DNA from: Acheta domesticus
Taxonomy: Eukaryota > Arthropoda > Insecta > Orthoptera > Gryllidae
Assembly: GCA_031308135.1 (NCBI GenBank)
Contig: JAHLJT010008446.1
Location: 162,375,532 to 162,439,531 of the forward strand
Direction of reading: 5' to 3'
Length of the DNA: 64,000 bases
The notes beneath the pieces were generated by a model. The model made no database searches. It worked only from the letters and a program-made list of their open reading frames with translations, and had not been told where the DNA came from. Below are positions 11,598-23,524 of this stretch, piece after piece; position 1 is the first letter of the stretch, and each line of letters begins with the position of its first letter. Both the position numbers and the translations under genes were made by a program.

Positions 11598-12662
11598 GTT
11601 GGTACGGGAAATATTTGCCTTGAGACACCAGTGCGGCGATCGCCTTTGGGATACTTGGCCTTCGCGGTGCCGCGACCTTTAGACTGCAATGGTAGGAAAG
11701 TGATGGGATGTATGTGTGAATAATGTAATCATGGCAGGGAATGCTTAGAAACGGACATTAATGTAAAAAAAAGTCGAAAAGAACGATGTAAGAAACTGTC
11801 AGCTTAAGGAAGAAAATATTAAACGCCATTTTCAGACCTAACACGCATTAATTTGTAATGGCGACAGAAACAAGTCTACATTTTAAAACATTTCAAGTAG
11901 AAGGCAAGGGAGTCAATAGGTTAGGATGTTTTACAGTAATTTCTCGAGATAATTAAACAGAACACAGATTGGCTGCAAGTTTCTAATATTCTGTACTGTT
12001 AATATACTTCCTCCTTTATTCATGAATGTAACAAATATATAAAAAGAAAACAAAATGTGTATTGTAGAACTACTCTTCTGAAATGTTTTTTCAGAATGAC
12101 TGTTGCCCCGCACTTTTACTAATATATCAAGGAGAATTTTGAACAAAGAAAATTGAAACCAATTGTTAGAGCAGGGAGATATGATAAATTAACCTACGCA
12201 TTCACCAAAATGGATATTCTCCGATCGATCTGCTTCCACTCGAGGCACCGCGATTTTGAATAACTTTGTTCAAACATTGGGGTACTTTGCATGAAGCTCC
12301 CCGGACATTTTCAAAATTTTCTCAAAAAGGCTTCAAATTTTTCTCTAAATTTCTTTTAACAACAGAGTAAAATACACTTATAAAAATGGCGTAGGTCCGA
12401 TTTTCACGGTTAACTCTGAATTTTCGCAAATTGCAAAAGTGTGAATGATCCTCGGCGTCTTTCCACAACTACAAAATTGAAGTTTTTTGCTTCAAGTAAA
12501 ATTTGTTCTCCCTAATGAGTTCTTAGAATTCTATCATTAGAGTTATTAGATTATTCTCGAGCAGACAAAAAATTTCTGCAACAATAAAAAGCCAACTTCT
12601 TAGATATGTGAACACCCAATTCAAATAATGATAATAACAATAACAATAAGAACAACAACAAC

Positions 12663-12790
12663 GCCGGCCCCGTGGTGCAGACGGTTGCGGCAGCCGTCGT
12701 CTGCGCCGAGGACGCTAGAGAATAGAGTCCTGCGTAGGTAGGGTCGTACTTGTGATCGTGTCTTCATTCCTCGTTATCATCCTATTACCT
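12663..12790 (+). repeat. tRNA-derived SINE (right-arm copy)
   Basis: Begins GCCGGCCCCGTGGTGCAGAC (A-box region), followed by a decayed B-box region and CCTGCGTAGGTAGGGTCG. It is preceded by an AAC/AAT-rich run and is the inverted homologue of 2893-3000, so the SINE was already present when the arms were duplicated. This copy keeps the ~30 bases missing on the left. Confidence 0.65.
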
Positions 12791-12876
12791 CATTATTTAT
12801 AATTCAAGGCGTAACAGTCTTGTCTTATCAAGGGATACAGCCGTATAAAGTTGATCTGCATAATTACACATGTTCA

Positions 12877-13324
12877 TATCTCCGGACCTCGGAAGATGAC
12901 GTGTAGCGTGATCATATAAGGCCTATACGCAAATAATAATAATAATAACAATAATAATAATAATAACAATAATAATAACAATGATAACAATAACAATAAT
13001 AATAATAAATACATTTGAGGAAATAAATGCAGAAATGTTGGTGAAATATACTATTAAACAAAAATGTCTTCCTTTTTTTTGGGCTGGCAGTGTTAAGTAG
13101 GCGCGCGGCTGTGTTCAGACGGCTCCTACAAGCCGCTCTCGTACGAGTGCTCCTGCAAGAGTACTCAAGTACTTATTAACGAAATCACAATCCACGCTCG
13201 AAATTTGAAGAAAAATAAAAAATACAAGCACTATACGATTGGTATATATGTCCCTAAGATATACCTGGCCTACTAAACTCACCGACTAAACTCAGTCGAC
13301 AGATTTTTCAGACAAAAGTGTTCA
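12877..13324. mobile_element. 448-bp insertion private to the right arm
   Basis: The left arm reads straight through this point (GCCTTCTGAACATGTG at about 2791-2806), whereas the right arm is interrupted. TGTTCA stands at both edges (12871-12876 and 13319-13324), giving a likely 5-6 bp target-site duplication. Inside are a (TAA/CAA)n run (12934-13015) and a moderately GC-rich part (13090-13160). No coding region and no clear terminal inverted repeat, so the class is uncertain. Confidence 0.65.
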
Positions 13325-14687
13325 GAAGGCGATCCAAACACCGCTCGCGTGCGCGATATATAGGTAAATTGCAAGGAAAAGGATTTTAATATATTGCGCT
13401 ATTATTCTTACCTTTACAAAAATAAAATTATTTTTATATCGTGGACTGTCAAAACCTACCATGAAAATGCGCTCGTAAAATAAAATGATCACCATCAACA
13501 ACTGCATAAAAGAAGTTTCCTCGGGAAGGGAATCACGCATGAAGAAAGATTTCTAGCGACTAAAATTCATTTCCAAGTTGAACTGTTACCCATTCATCAG
13601 AAGAAGTTCAATTGTTGTGGGACAACAGTATATTCAGAATTTAAACCAAAATAAACCGCTATTTTTTGTCGGAGGATGTATAAAACTGCATTATTCTTTT
13701 TATTATCTGTTCAACAGTTTTTGTGTGTATATGCAAGCAATATACTGGGAGTCCCACCAACTAAGGGCCACCCCCTTAACTTCTAAATCTAAACGGTTCC
13801 CGATATCGAAATGCAGTTTTCACTCAACAATGCGGAATCATGGGGGAAGCAATTTGCCGTAGAGATTTTGTTCGAAATATTTTTAGTTTTTGAGAAATTT
13901 AATCATCTTCGAGTTTTTAAATGGAACCATGTATTTTTCTCACTAGCATTAGAGAGATCATAAATAGACGAATGCAATGATGTAACATATATTAATGTTT
14001 TGATAGTATTTTCAGTATAAAAATATACTTTCTGACATGTGATTTTAAATTAAATACTTGAGATTTCCCGAATCAACCCTTGCATCTGCCGCCTTTGAGG
14101 AAGTTTACCTTCTCGGCGCCATCACTTTTGCGGGGAGAGGCCGCAAGGGACACCTTCCCGACCATTGCGACGGCTGCTACAGAAAAACTACACGTTTCGC
14201 TTAAAATCTCATGTCAGAATGTATAATTTTATACACAAAATACTATAAAATATTAGCATATGTTATATCATTGCATTCCTCTTATGATCTATCTATTGCC
14301 AGTGAGAAAATATATGGTTCCCTTTAGAAAAACTAGAGATAATTTAATTTCTCCAAAACTTAAATACTTCAAATAATATCACTACACCATTTCTGTTTTC
14401 TCTTGAACCATGATTATACATTGTTGAGAGAAATTGTATTTCGATATCAAGAACCATTTAGAAGTTTTAGGGATGGTCAATAGTTAGTGGGACTCCCTTA
14501 AAGTAGGACTAGTTAGTGAGTATTTCAGTAATTCAAGTTTTAATTCCGTTTGATAGAAGATGCCACACATGAAAATTATTTGTAATTGTCTAAATATATT
14601 GGAGACATTTTAAATGTTGTCCGCAATTTCGCACAATAACTTACTCAAGCAATTTAAAAACGTTAGTTTATGTAAGAACTTGAAAGG

Positions 14688-14790
14688 TGTATTCGTTTGG
14701 CTCAGTGGTAGAATCGTTTTTTTCCAGAACCCTAGGCTACAGGATCGAATCTGGTGCTTGCCCGGAATTGGTTTGCTTATCCGTGATTTG
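14688..14790 (+). repeat. tRNA-like SINE fragment (right-arm copy)
   Basis: TTGGCTCAGTGGTAGAATC is an A-box-like sequence at about 14696-14714 and GGATCGAATCTGG a B-box-like sequence at about 14741-14753. Inverted homologue of 600-705. Not a functional tRNA. Confidence 0.45.
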
Positions 14791-15407
14791 TTTTTGTCAA
14801 ATTAACTGTATTACAAAACTTTTTCAAAAACGTAAATATATTATTTTGTTTTTAAAACAAGGTGTCCAGGAAAAGGGCTTTTTATCTTTCTATGAAATAT
14901 TTGTTTTTTATTCTCCAAATTATGTATTAGAATTATATTTTAGAATTATTTTATATTAATTGTTTATTCATAAATCTCTTCTTTAGGAAATACTAGGAAG
15001 ACATTAATAAGGAATCCAAAATTCTTGGTTTACTAATGCGATAACTCGCTCTCGTAGGGCTTGGCTATGGTGAGCCATGTCGAATAATGAAAACGGAGTA
15101 GTTCAATTTGCTAAGCCGCGTGTGAAAATATTGATTTTTCTTTCTTACCAAACGGCAACGCCGTAGAGCTCCTTATCGCATTTTGACCTGGAATCGACAA
15201 CACGGAAGTGCTGCTAAGAATGCAATTTAAGATCATATTATTTTGATCTCAATGCCGCACGTCCAGACAGCCATTATTTTAGAATTGCTGGTTTGCATTC
15301 TTTTTTCGCAATTGCCAATTTTGCTTACATTATACATAACTTTGACAAGACAAATGTATAATTTTGCAATTTAGTGAATTTTTTTGTAATGTAGAATGAA
15401 AAAAAAA

Positions 15408-15480
15408 GCTACGAAGCCTAGGACTCGAGCTCGCTACTCCCTGAGTCCTAGAGAAACACTTTAAAACTGAGCCATTCATT
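15408..15480 (-). repeat. tRNA-like sequence at the palindrome edge
   Basis: On the minus strand TGGCTCAGTTTTAAAG (A-box-like) is followed by GCTCGAGTCCTAG (B-box-like) and then GCTTCGTAGC. Base 1 of the window begins in the matching 3' part, so the arm boundary falls in or near this SINE head. Confidence 0.45.
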
Positions 15481-15717
15481 CGCTCTTCTCACACTCTTCT
15501 TATAACAACACATTTCATATTAAAAAAAACTTGAAAGCAACAATACGTTTCCACAAATTAATGTCAATTAAGATTTGTAGACAGGAAACACGGAAGTCTT
15601 TTACCTCTGTACTACTACTATTTTGCTCCCAATAAACGTTAAAATATTTTATACGCAATCCTATAAAATAAATGTAATCTTCATAGTTCGATCTATAGAA
15701 CTTAGATTTTAAAAAAA
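15481..15717. other. Intergenic, nothing recognised
   Basis: AT-rich sequence between the palindrome and the foldback element. No ORF or repeat recognised. Confidence 0.5.
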
Positions 15718-17045
15718 GTAGTGGTGCTACAGAATGGCTCAGACTTTACCGTATTAGCTTTCTATTTCCTTTGGTCGCGGCTAGCTATTCGGACTTGACA
15801 CATACTCTTGCCAGCTGCCATCTATCGTCGCCCAAAGTACACTTTTTTTAAAGTTTCTTCATTTTTCGATTTCCTAATAGTAGAACGGAAATATTATTTA
15901 AAGAATATTAAAGAACAGTAAAATCTCGTCCTAACTGGCAATTTTCTTTGAAAAATTTGAAGCCGTTTTTAAGGAAATGGCGTTGAAGCGCTACTGTAAA
16001 TGCGAAATTTTAAACTGTTTTTGACAGAACTTTTTAATTTTCGAAAAAATCATGAGACGTCATTTGAAGTACATCAACTTACAAATACAATAGTGTTTAC
16101 AAATTGCTGGAAATGTGCATATTGAGGGTGTGAGGGATGTTTCAAAAAAATATATTTGTCTATTTTTTGAAAAATCGAAAAAATACCCCAAAAATGAACT
16201 TGACTTCATATTAAAGAGTACAATTAGCACTCTTTAATATGAAGAAAAGTATTCGAAAGAATTAAAATTCGAATAGTTTGAAAAAAATATGGACCCATTT
16301 ATGAGAAAATGGCATTAGAGCGTTTCTGAATATGCGGAATTAGGAGCTTGGTTTCACAGAAAACACTTGAGTTTTTGAGAAACTTTATTTGACATTATTT
16401 AAAGCACATGTACTCATAAATATAATCATATGAACAAATCCCCTATTTTAATCGCAAATCGGTAATTTAATATTAACGACGGGAGAGATTCAGGTAAAAA
16501 AAATTCATTTTTGTAGTTTTCGAGAAAACAAAAGAATAGAGCAATATGGTGTATACGTTATGTTATAGGGTACATTAGGCACTATCCTTACCAAATGTTT
16601 AAGGAAAAAAATTGGAGCCGTTTTGGAGAAAATCATGTTTCCACGTCACATTTCCCGCAATTTGTAAACACTATTGTAATTGGGAGGTAAAATGCTTCTT
16701 TTAATTTTAAATAAAGTTTTTCGAAAACTCAAAAAGTTTCTGCGAAAAAGAGCTTTAAATTTCGAATTTAGAGTATCGCTTACACGCCATTTCCTTAAAA
16801 ACGGCTCCAAATTTTCTAAAGAAAATTGCCATTTATGGCGAAGTTTTGCTGTTCTTTAATATTCGTAAAATAGTATTTCCGTTCTACAATTACGAAACCA
16901 AAAAATTAAGAAAATATAAAAAATATACTTTGGGCGGCGATGGATGGCAGCTGGCAAGAGCATATGGCCAGTCCATATAGCTAGCCGAGACCAAAATATA
17001 CTAGAAACTAATACAGAAAAGTTTGTGCCGTTCCTTAGCACTACT
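15718..17045. mobile_element. Foldback element with ~370-bp inverted termini
   Basis: 15718-16110 and 16640-17045 are inverted copies. The outer end reads GTAGTGGTGCTACAGAATGG on the left and, inverted, GTAGTGCTAAGGAACGG on the right. Inner shared blocks include CAGCTGCCATC/GATGGCAGCTGG and TTTTTAAGGAAATGGCGT with its complement. The centre is AT-rich with no ORF. Related ends occur at about 46930 and, outer-truncated, at 58926. No transposase visible, so non-autonomous. Confidence 0.8.
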
Positions 17046-18090
17046 AGTTTTTATTTATTGCAAAGTTCAGCTAAAATTGATACCATTGATAAGAGAAGTC
17101 TTAGTTTTAAGGCCATTTTTAAATAAAAGCAGAATGCTATGTTTTAAGTTAATTAGGAATTTTACGCTAAATACAAAGAAAAAATTAAGAGTAACAAAAA
17201 AATGGACGAGATGGAACATATTTGGTAAATTCTGTGGTGGCAGCAGTATTTTTTTTCGTTTTTACCGAGTTGAAATCTATGAGAAAATGTATAAAAATCC
17301 TATGGAGTTTTTTACTTGCAGACCAGGTGTAATAAAACAAAAGTACTAATATAAAGCCGTTGTATAAACAAAAACTCTAAAGATAATTACATCCACCAGA
17401 TATAAGCAAAGAGGTGATCCGATAATTGGTGGAAGAACGCTTCGTAGAGGCAACGTCTTACACACAGCGTGTTAAAGTGAATAACATGGAAGCTAATGAA
17501 TTGTCTTTCACTCCTACTTGCGAATAGTGTTTTAATCCACCATAGAAAATGTTATGTTTGTATGAATGCTTGTCACTTTTCAAAGCTGATGCCATTAAAA
17601 TCTAGAGCATGGAAAAACGATCGCACATAATTAAACAGATACGTTTAATTATGATTACCAGTTAAAATTAATTTATCATCAGTTGTGATAGTCACACAAA
17701 AGATCGATTCATCTTTGAAAAAAAGCAAGCTTTTATAAAAAAATCCTCGGTTACTCTTTCTCCGTGTGTTTACATCTTCAGTAAATATCATAATATTTGT
17801 ATATTTCGATTTGCTTAAGTTTGGGAAAATAGTTTTCTTCCCTGAGAAGAGTTCCAAACAGAAATGATCCCGCTGATCACAACTGGAAATGTCCTAACAA
17901 TTTTGTCAAATGTAGATGAACTTGCAATGCAAATATGTTCTAAATAAAGTTTCTATTTAATTATATTCAGAGCAAATTTATATTACATTAAAAAAATTTA
18001 ATAACCGCTTTATCGTCACAGTATCTTCTTCTTTTATTAAGGTTAACACCTGTTTTTCTTCATACTTCACCGTCAAGATGATTCAGAAGA
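17046..18090. other. Intergenic, nothing firmly recognised
   Basis: About 1 kb of AT-rich sequence. ORFs at 17023-17349 (+) and 17645-17857 (-) have no motif I can assign. No repeats seen. Confidence 0.5.
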
Positions 18091-18094
18091 TGTG

Positions 18095-18305
18095 GAAATC
18101 CAACTTTCGATCCATCTTTCTTTGGTCTGCCTAGATCGCGTTTTCCTGAGGGTTTTGTATCTCTCGCAATTTTGATTATTCTTTTGCTGTCCGACCTGGT
18201 AACGTGCTCATTCCATTCTCTTCTTCTCGTTCTTGTAAATTTTACTATGTTTATTATGTCACATTCATTTCTTATATATTTCGTAACAGTATATTTTCTT
18301 TAATA
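18095..18305 (-). pseudogene. LINE ORF2 C-terminal fragment (RTE/L2-like)
   Basis: The minus strand reads RRREWNEHVTR, then RIIKIARD and KPSGKRDLGRPKKD. This W-x-x-H-V-x-R then P-x-G-K-R-x-x-GRP pattern is the familiar C-terminus of endonuclease-reverse transcriptase LINE proteins in insects. Upstream codons (NECDIINIVKFTRT) also fit. Only this tail survives. Clade assignment is uncertain. Confidence 0.6.
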
Positions 18306-18524
18306 AAAGAACTCAAACCGAATAATCATTCTTCACTTTCATCGTTCTCGATCTCTCAGCGATGTTTCCGTTACGATTTAGATGGAAACAAAGCGAAAGA
18401 CAAAATTGAATTAAAACTAAGTGCTGCATCAGCATGTAGTTCCTTGCATATATGAATATACATAATACATATATGTAATAACAATATTAAAATACCACAC
18501 AAGGGCCCGCAGAAGTGTTTCCAA

Positions 18525-18565
18525 TTCCCTAAAGTTTTGTCAACGCTGGGATACGAACTCACGTA
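18525..18565 (-). repeat. B-box-like SINE fragment cut by the assembly gap
   Basis: The minus strand has ACGTGAGTTCGTATCCCAGC, a B-box-like stretch; the A box would lie inside the adjacent N gap. Low certainty. Confidence 0.3.
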
Positions 18566-18665
18566 NNNNNNNNNNNNNNNNNNNNNNNNNNNNNNNNNNN
18601 NNNNNNNNNNNNNNNNNNNNNNNNNNNNNNNNNNNNNNNNNNNNNNNNNNNNNNNNNNNNNNNNN
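18566..18665. other. Assembly gap (100 N)
   Basis: Exactly 100 N, a conventional gap placeholder; true size unknown. It truncates the R4/Dong-like copy immediately after the start of RT motif A. Confidence 1.
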
Positions 18666-19930
18666 CATGCTCAAATTATGTTTGCGTTTCTTTACATCAT
18701 TCAAAATGACTTTATTCAGTAGCAAGATTTCCTTACAGCCATAAGAACTTTTACGACATCTTTTTTGTTCAGCTGGCATCAGATGATTCTTTTCTAGATG
18801 TCTATACATTTCGTCAGCTATGCCTGCAGTTATAAATTTGTACAGTATTGGCAGACAAGTGATTGGATTGTAGTTCTTCGCCAAAGAGCTGTCTCCCGCT
18901 TTAGGTAGCAAATACGTGATGCCGCGTGTGAGCCATTCCGGCAGTTCCTTTGGGTTCTCTAAAATTTTATTGACAGCCTTTGCTAGATGAGAATGTAATG
19001 CTGTTAATTTCTTAATCCAATAAATCTGGATCTTATCCATCCTGGGGTATTTTCAGTGTATCATGTTCTTAATTGCTTAGAAGAGGTCCTCTTCCGAGAA
19101 GTCGTGAACAACTTCCACTGTTTCCACAAGTTCATCGGCAGTATCAACGTCAGATTGAATCCAAGATGCGTCTTTGTTGTAGGATGTGCTTTCCTCCCAG
19201 ATTCTTGTCCAAAATGCTTCGACGTCTTCTTTTGAAGGAGTGACAGCATTGCTTTTCGGCTTTTGAGTCAGATTGCGATAGAATCTCTTCGCGTCGGTTT
19301 CAAACAACCGGCTCTGCACACGGAAATCTATTCTATGTTCGTTTCTAACGTCTAATTCGTTGAGCCCTTGCTTGAATTTTCACTTTTAGATTCTCAACTA
19401 TCGTTAGGGTGCTAGCGACATTTCCAATTTGGATTTTTTTTAAACATTGAATACCTTTGTTGAACTTTTCTAGGAGTATGCGTTGATTTAGAAGATGCCT
19501 CAGGTAAGAGTGATAGTTCACGCTGAGTGCCGGCTATCCGTTTCGTAATTCTCTTCGTCCATGTTCGTCCTTGGGGGTACTGGACCGTTTACTCTGTTTT
19601 GCTGTCGCTGTCGGTGTTCTTGGCTGGAACCAAAATTATCTGAGTTACCAGATACCCGGTTGCATACACAATGTGATTGATTTCAGTAATATCTAGATTT
19701 CTACCTGGGGTCTGCACCACCTCATTTAAGACAGAATTCGCTGTCTCTATCACTCTCTTAGCTTTGGCATTTTTGTATATTCTCCTAAACGATGCACGAG
19801 ATTCAAATGGAAGTTGCCGAACTCTTCTATCGCGCGTCGGAGGACATTTTGCATCATGTTCTCATCGTGTAATTCATTGCCAGATGAATTTTTCACCACT
19901 AAGGTGTGTTTCATTGGAAAGAGAAGAACC
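18666..19930 (-). mobile_element. R4/Dong-like retroelement fragment, reverse orientation
   Basis: Collinear with 29870-31135 of the long copy. In order on the minus strand: the linker near 19890, SRLFETDAKRFYRNL at 19275-19320, the EDVEAFWTRIWEES block, then MDKIQIYWIKKLTALHSHLA and LPEWLTRGITYLLPKAGDSS of the RT fingers, ending at KHNLSM next to the N gap. Frame changes at about 19050-19080 and upstream of 19320, with stops, show decay. This copy keeps the YGCKEI codon that became a stop in the long copy. Sequence beyond about 19930 no longer matches. Confidence 0.88.
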
Positions 19931-21355
19931 TTCTGTAACCGCTATCCCGCTATTGATAGCCGCATTTACAACGAAATCGGCCACCTGTTTCTGGCAGAAC
20001 GCGGTGCTAGATTTCAAACAGTACTTCCTGTCGCCACTAGGAAGCGTAGAAGAGAGGCATTAATTTAGACTTTCCTAGCCTGAATGCACAAGCCAATGAG
20101 AAATTTACGTGGCAATGCACCGCAAATTAACGGGGAAGACAAGAGACCTCGACCCATTTTGTGAGTGACTGACCAGCCCTATAACAGACGTACTTCCAAA
20201 GGACAAACGACGAACAACGAACGAAGAACGACGGAGTACATTTTTCGCAAAAAACTCTATAAGAGGTAACCAGCACAAATCATATTATACTACATTACTG
20301 AAAAGCGAGTAAATAATAGTCTGAAATCGCAATGCGTTCAATATGTTTATATTTATCCAATGTAAAGTATTGAAAAGGAGTTCAAGATGGATTTTTATGC
20401 CACGAGTCACAATTTTGTCATGAGGGGATTTCAACTAATACAATTACGTTCTTCGCGCAGGTTTTTTTTGTTTTGTTTCGTGGTTTATTTCCACTGGCAA
20501 ACTAAGACGTCGCGCATCAACAGAAGAAATAGTTCATCCGACGATAGACGGAGCAAACGGCGATACTTCAAGGCCACATCGCGCCACCCGCAGCTGCTCA
20601 CAGTTCGCTAACCTTGAGCGACGAAGGAACGACCACACCGTGCGAGCTACGCGGATCCATTCTGGTGTTCGTTCTTTCTGTTCTGGAGTTCAAACGCTCT
20701 GTTAAGAATTAATTCGTCATAGTTCTCCCTCACAGAGAACTGAAAGATATCCAACTGGTATTATAGCGCGGAGAAAACAGGCAATTTGTTTAAGTAAAAT
20801 CAAAGATTAATTGAGTTCTTTAATTATACTGTCGCGAACGCAGATAATTTGTGGTTACAATCTTTGTATCATGATAAGTTAAACATTTTATAGAATGAAA
20901 TGGCCATGTTGAAAAGAGTTAACGAAGAGTCAATTTCACATTGTTTTTTAAGTGTTTTGCAAGGATACATTCTAGATTTTGAAAGCCTTGGTTTTTATTT
21001 AATAATCTCAGTGAAAGAGGGATAGGAAAATAGTGTAATTAAATTAACTAAGTAATTATCTGACTGCATAGATCAATAAATTGGGAACTGTCACGAATAG
21101 TAATGCTCTTTATAATATTTTTTGTGTATATTCTTTTGTATGAATAGTGTACAGAAGTGAAACTATTATTGTGTATGTGTAAATTTCGTTTCAGGAAGTG
21201 TATTATTTGTTCTGTTTCATTCTATTATTATGGTATCTGTGTGATAAAACTTTTGTAGTGAAGAAGGTCATGCATTGAATAGATGGATCATAAACTGTTA
21301 ATTTCACTAAATTCAGTGTAGTTTTGTTTATATTGTAGCGTGCTACATATTAGGC
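19931..21355. other. Intergenic, no convincing gene
   Basis: 19931-20070 has short open frames unlike the R4/Dong copy. 20180-20240 is a run of AACGACGAAC-type repeats. 20387-20611 is an ORF without recognised motif. No splice-supported coding structure seen. Confidence 0.4.
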
Positions 21356-22523
21356 CACAAACAATTTTGCCACTTTGAAAGAGATTATTAGCGAGATTCG
21401 CCGCCCGCTCGCGCTGCCGCGGCGGCGGCGACGTCGCCATCTTATCAGCGGTCGGTGGAGAGGAGGCGCAGGGGGAGAGTTGCCCCCCATACGCGGTGGT
21501 GACGTGCGCGGCAAAGGGGGAGAACGAACGGACACCAGGACAGAAAAAAAGTTACGAGAACCTCAGGTGGGAGGTTGAAAGTTGACGGTATAGCCGCGAG
21601 CCCAGTTAACGGGAAATGAGAGGCGTTTGTAGCAAGGGTGGCTAGAGGTAGCTTTCCGCTGTAAGTTCTGCGCCGCCGGCGAACGCCACGGCCCCCGAGT
21701 TAAAGTTGAGGTGGAGACGTACGCAAGACGAGGAAGTGTAGTGACTTGCGACAGTAAAACTTACAAACAACCCCGGTGTTAACGGCGCGAGTAAGATTTT
21801 CTGACCATTGGACGGAGGACGGAGATAAGCAGAAGGTGCGAGTTGCCATGGAGGGCGAGCCAAGTTCCAGGGGCGGCTGGTGTTGCTAGGGGAGTTTCGG
21901 GCCCTGCGGCCAAAAGCAGCACACCAGGTTGCGAACGGTTTTGCGCCGCTATAGTTCGTCGCCGGAGCTACGTTTCGGCCACGAGAATCTGATGCCGCTT
22001 TGCAAAGTGACGTCACGGCGAAGACAGCAGCAACTCTACGCTTTCACCATAAGTACTTCAAAGAAAATTGATTTTGTAGATGCGTTGCCTCTATCATTTA
22101 CTATGAACTAGACATTGTAAGTCGAGGAAGTGAGGGCTAAGTAATATGTGGTGTTTGTAGTGATTTTCCTCATTTGTGAACGTTGTTTCGTGTAAGGGGA
22201 TTTATGCTAAAGGGGGAAAGAATTGAAGAACGGAACTTCATTGCATTCATATGGGCGTAACTTGAATGAAGACCCTGGGATTATAGATGGAACATTGCGG
22301 GTTTAAGTAAAGCAATACAGTTCGGAGACTCGAAGTTCATCATCAGGCCGCACAAAAGATTTTTTTTATGAAATTGTTTCCTATAATTCATAGTGGTGGG
22401 AGGTTGTAGTGATTAAAGTATTTTATAATTAATGTGTCGGATTATTTTGAAAGGACCATCGTGCGACATTGTGTTGAATCTTTGTATTAATTTATGTGAA
22501 ACGGCTAATTTTCTGGTATCAAG
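21356..22523 (+). promoter_or_regulatory. CpG-rich stretch ending in a splice donor: possible host 5' noncoding exon
   Basis: 21390-22020 is conspicuously GC- and CpG-rich against AT-rich surroundings (CCGCGGCGGCGGCGACGTCG near 21418). Downstream, ATCAAG/GTAAGT gives a near-consensus splice donor with the intron starting at 22524. A polypyrimidine tract and TTGTTACAG, a good acceptor, end at 23300. No long ORF continues across the junction, so the exons would be noncoding 5' leader. Transcription direction and existence are inferred from these signals only. Confidence 0.35.
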
Positions 22524-23524
22524 GTAAGTTGGTTCCATGATCATTAGTCTTGACTTCGTAATTTTTCACATGCCTTGTTGGGTATGACTTCATTCTAAGT
22601 TAGTGGGCTTCACTTTCTTTTTGGATAAGTGAGAAGGAAAGTTTTATAGGGGATTAATATTTGAATTGTTGCGACAAAGCTAGCGTTGATTTGAGACTTT
22701 GGTTTCATGCTTTGTGAATGAATTGTAAATTCAATTATATGCATGCAGTATGAATTGAAACAAAAGTTAGTGCCACGGGCACAATGTTTTTTTATTATTC
22801 TCATGCAAGTTGAGGTATTCATAAGCAGAGATGGCTCAAAATCAATATAATTTCGGGGAATAAAAATGTTTTCATGTGCCCTTCCTTCTGATGTAACTTT
22901 GTGGGCATGTCTCATCTCACTAGAGACTTTTTATTCAATTTGTTGAATTTCAAGTTAATTTCGGTCACAGAGAATATTGATATGATTTCAATTTGTGTCA
23001 ATTCTAAAAATGATTAATGGTAATTCTGTATTTTTGGTGTTGAGTGAAGTTGTGCAAAAGATAATTTATTTGTAATTTCAGTGAATTGTTTGTAAGAAGT
23101 TACATATGAATGTTAATGCAGTATTGTGGAAGGAGAGTTCCATTCAATATTTGTAGGCAGAAGGTTGTTGGCTGGCTTGCTTACGTGACTGACGTGCTGT
23201 GGCTGTGCTCCAATATTTTACTAATTTTCAGCTACTTTTTTACATATTTCAGGTGACTTTTGCTGTTAAACTGTCTTCTTTACTTGTTTACTTGTTACAG
23301 ATAAGCTGAAAGAGATTTATATTGTCCGAAGCAGTGAAAAAAGAAGTAATCAAATATTTGATTTAAAAGACGGCGTAACGGACAAACGTTCATTTCAACA
23401 GTGTAAAGACCATTAATATTAAATTTTCTCTGTAAATTAATTGAAATTTGCGTAAAGTTTTAAACTATTAGTGAAAGTGTTGTGAAAATTGTGAAAACAT
23501 AAAAATTCAAAGTTTCGTAACCAC
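22524..23524 (+). other. Possible intron and second exon start; otherwise no gene
   Basis: If the donor at 22524 is real, the intron could run to 23300, leaving an exon from 23301. A CR1-like LINE fragment begins at about 23525. No repeat recognised between. Confidence 0.3.

Larger units (their letters stand above)
11598..15416. repeat. Right arm of the giant inverted repeat
   Basis: Pairs inversely with 8335-8962 (11598-12205) and with 1-3465 (12206-15416). Unlike the left arm it has no piggyBac MITE and no R4/Dong insertion. It has a private 448-bp insertion at 12877-13324. It ends at GCTACGAAGCCTAGG beside a tRNA-like sequence. No recognisable gene. Confidence 0.85.

Noticed and set aside
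1..15416. Polinton/Maverick or virus-like large element
   Set aside because: No polymerase B, retroviral-type integrase, packaging ATPase or capsid motif in the spacer or arms.
17645..17857. Possible Tc1/mariner-like fragment (FKDESIF)
   Set aside because: Only one weak motif, with no second catalytic block or terminal repeats nearby.
21350..22111. Arg/Pro-rich ORFs in the CpG-rich block
   Set aside because: Overlapping frames on both strands caused by high GC; no domain or start context.
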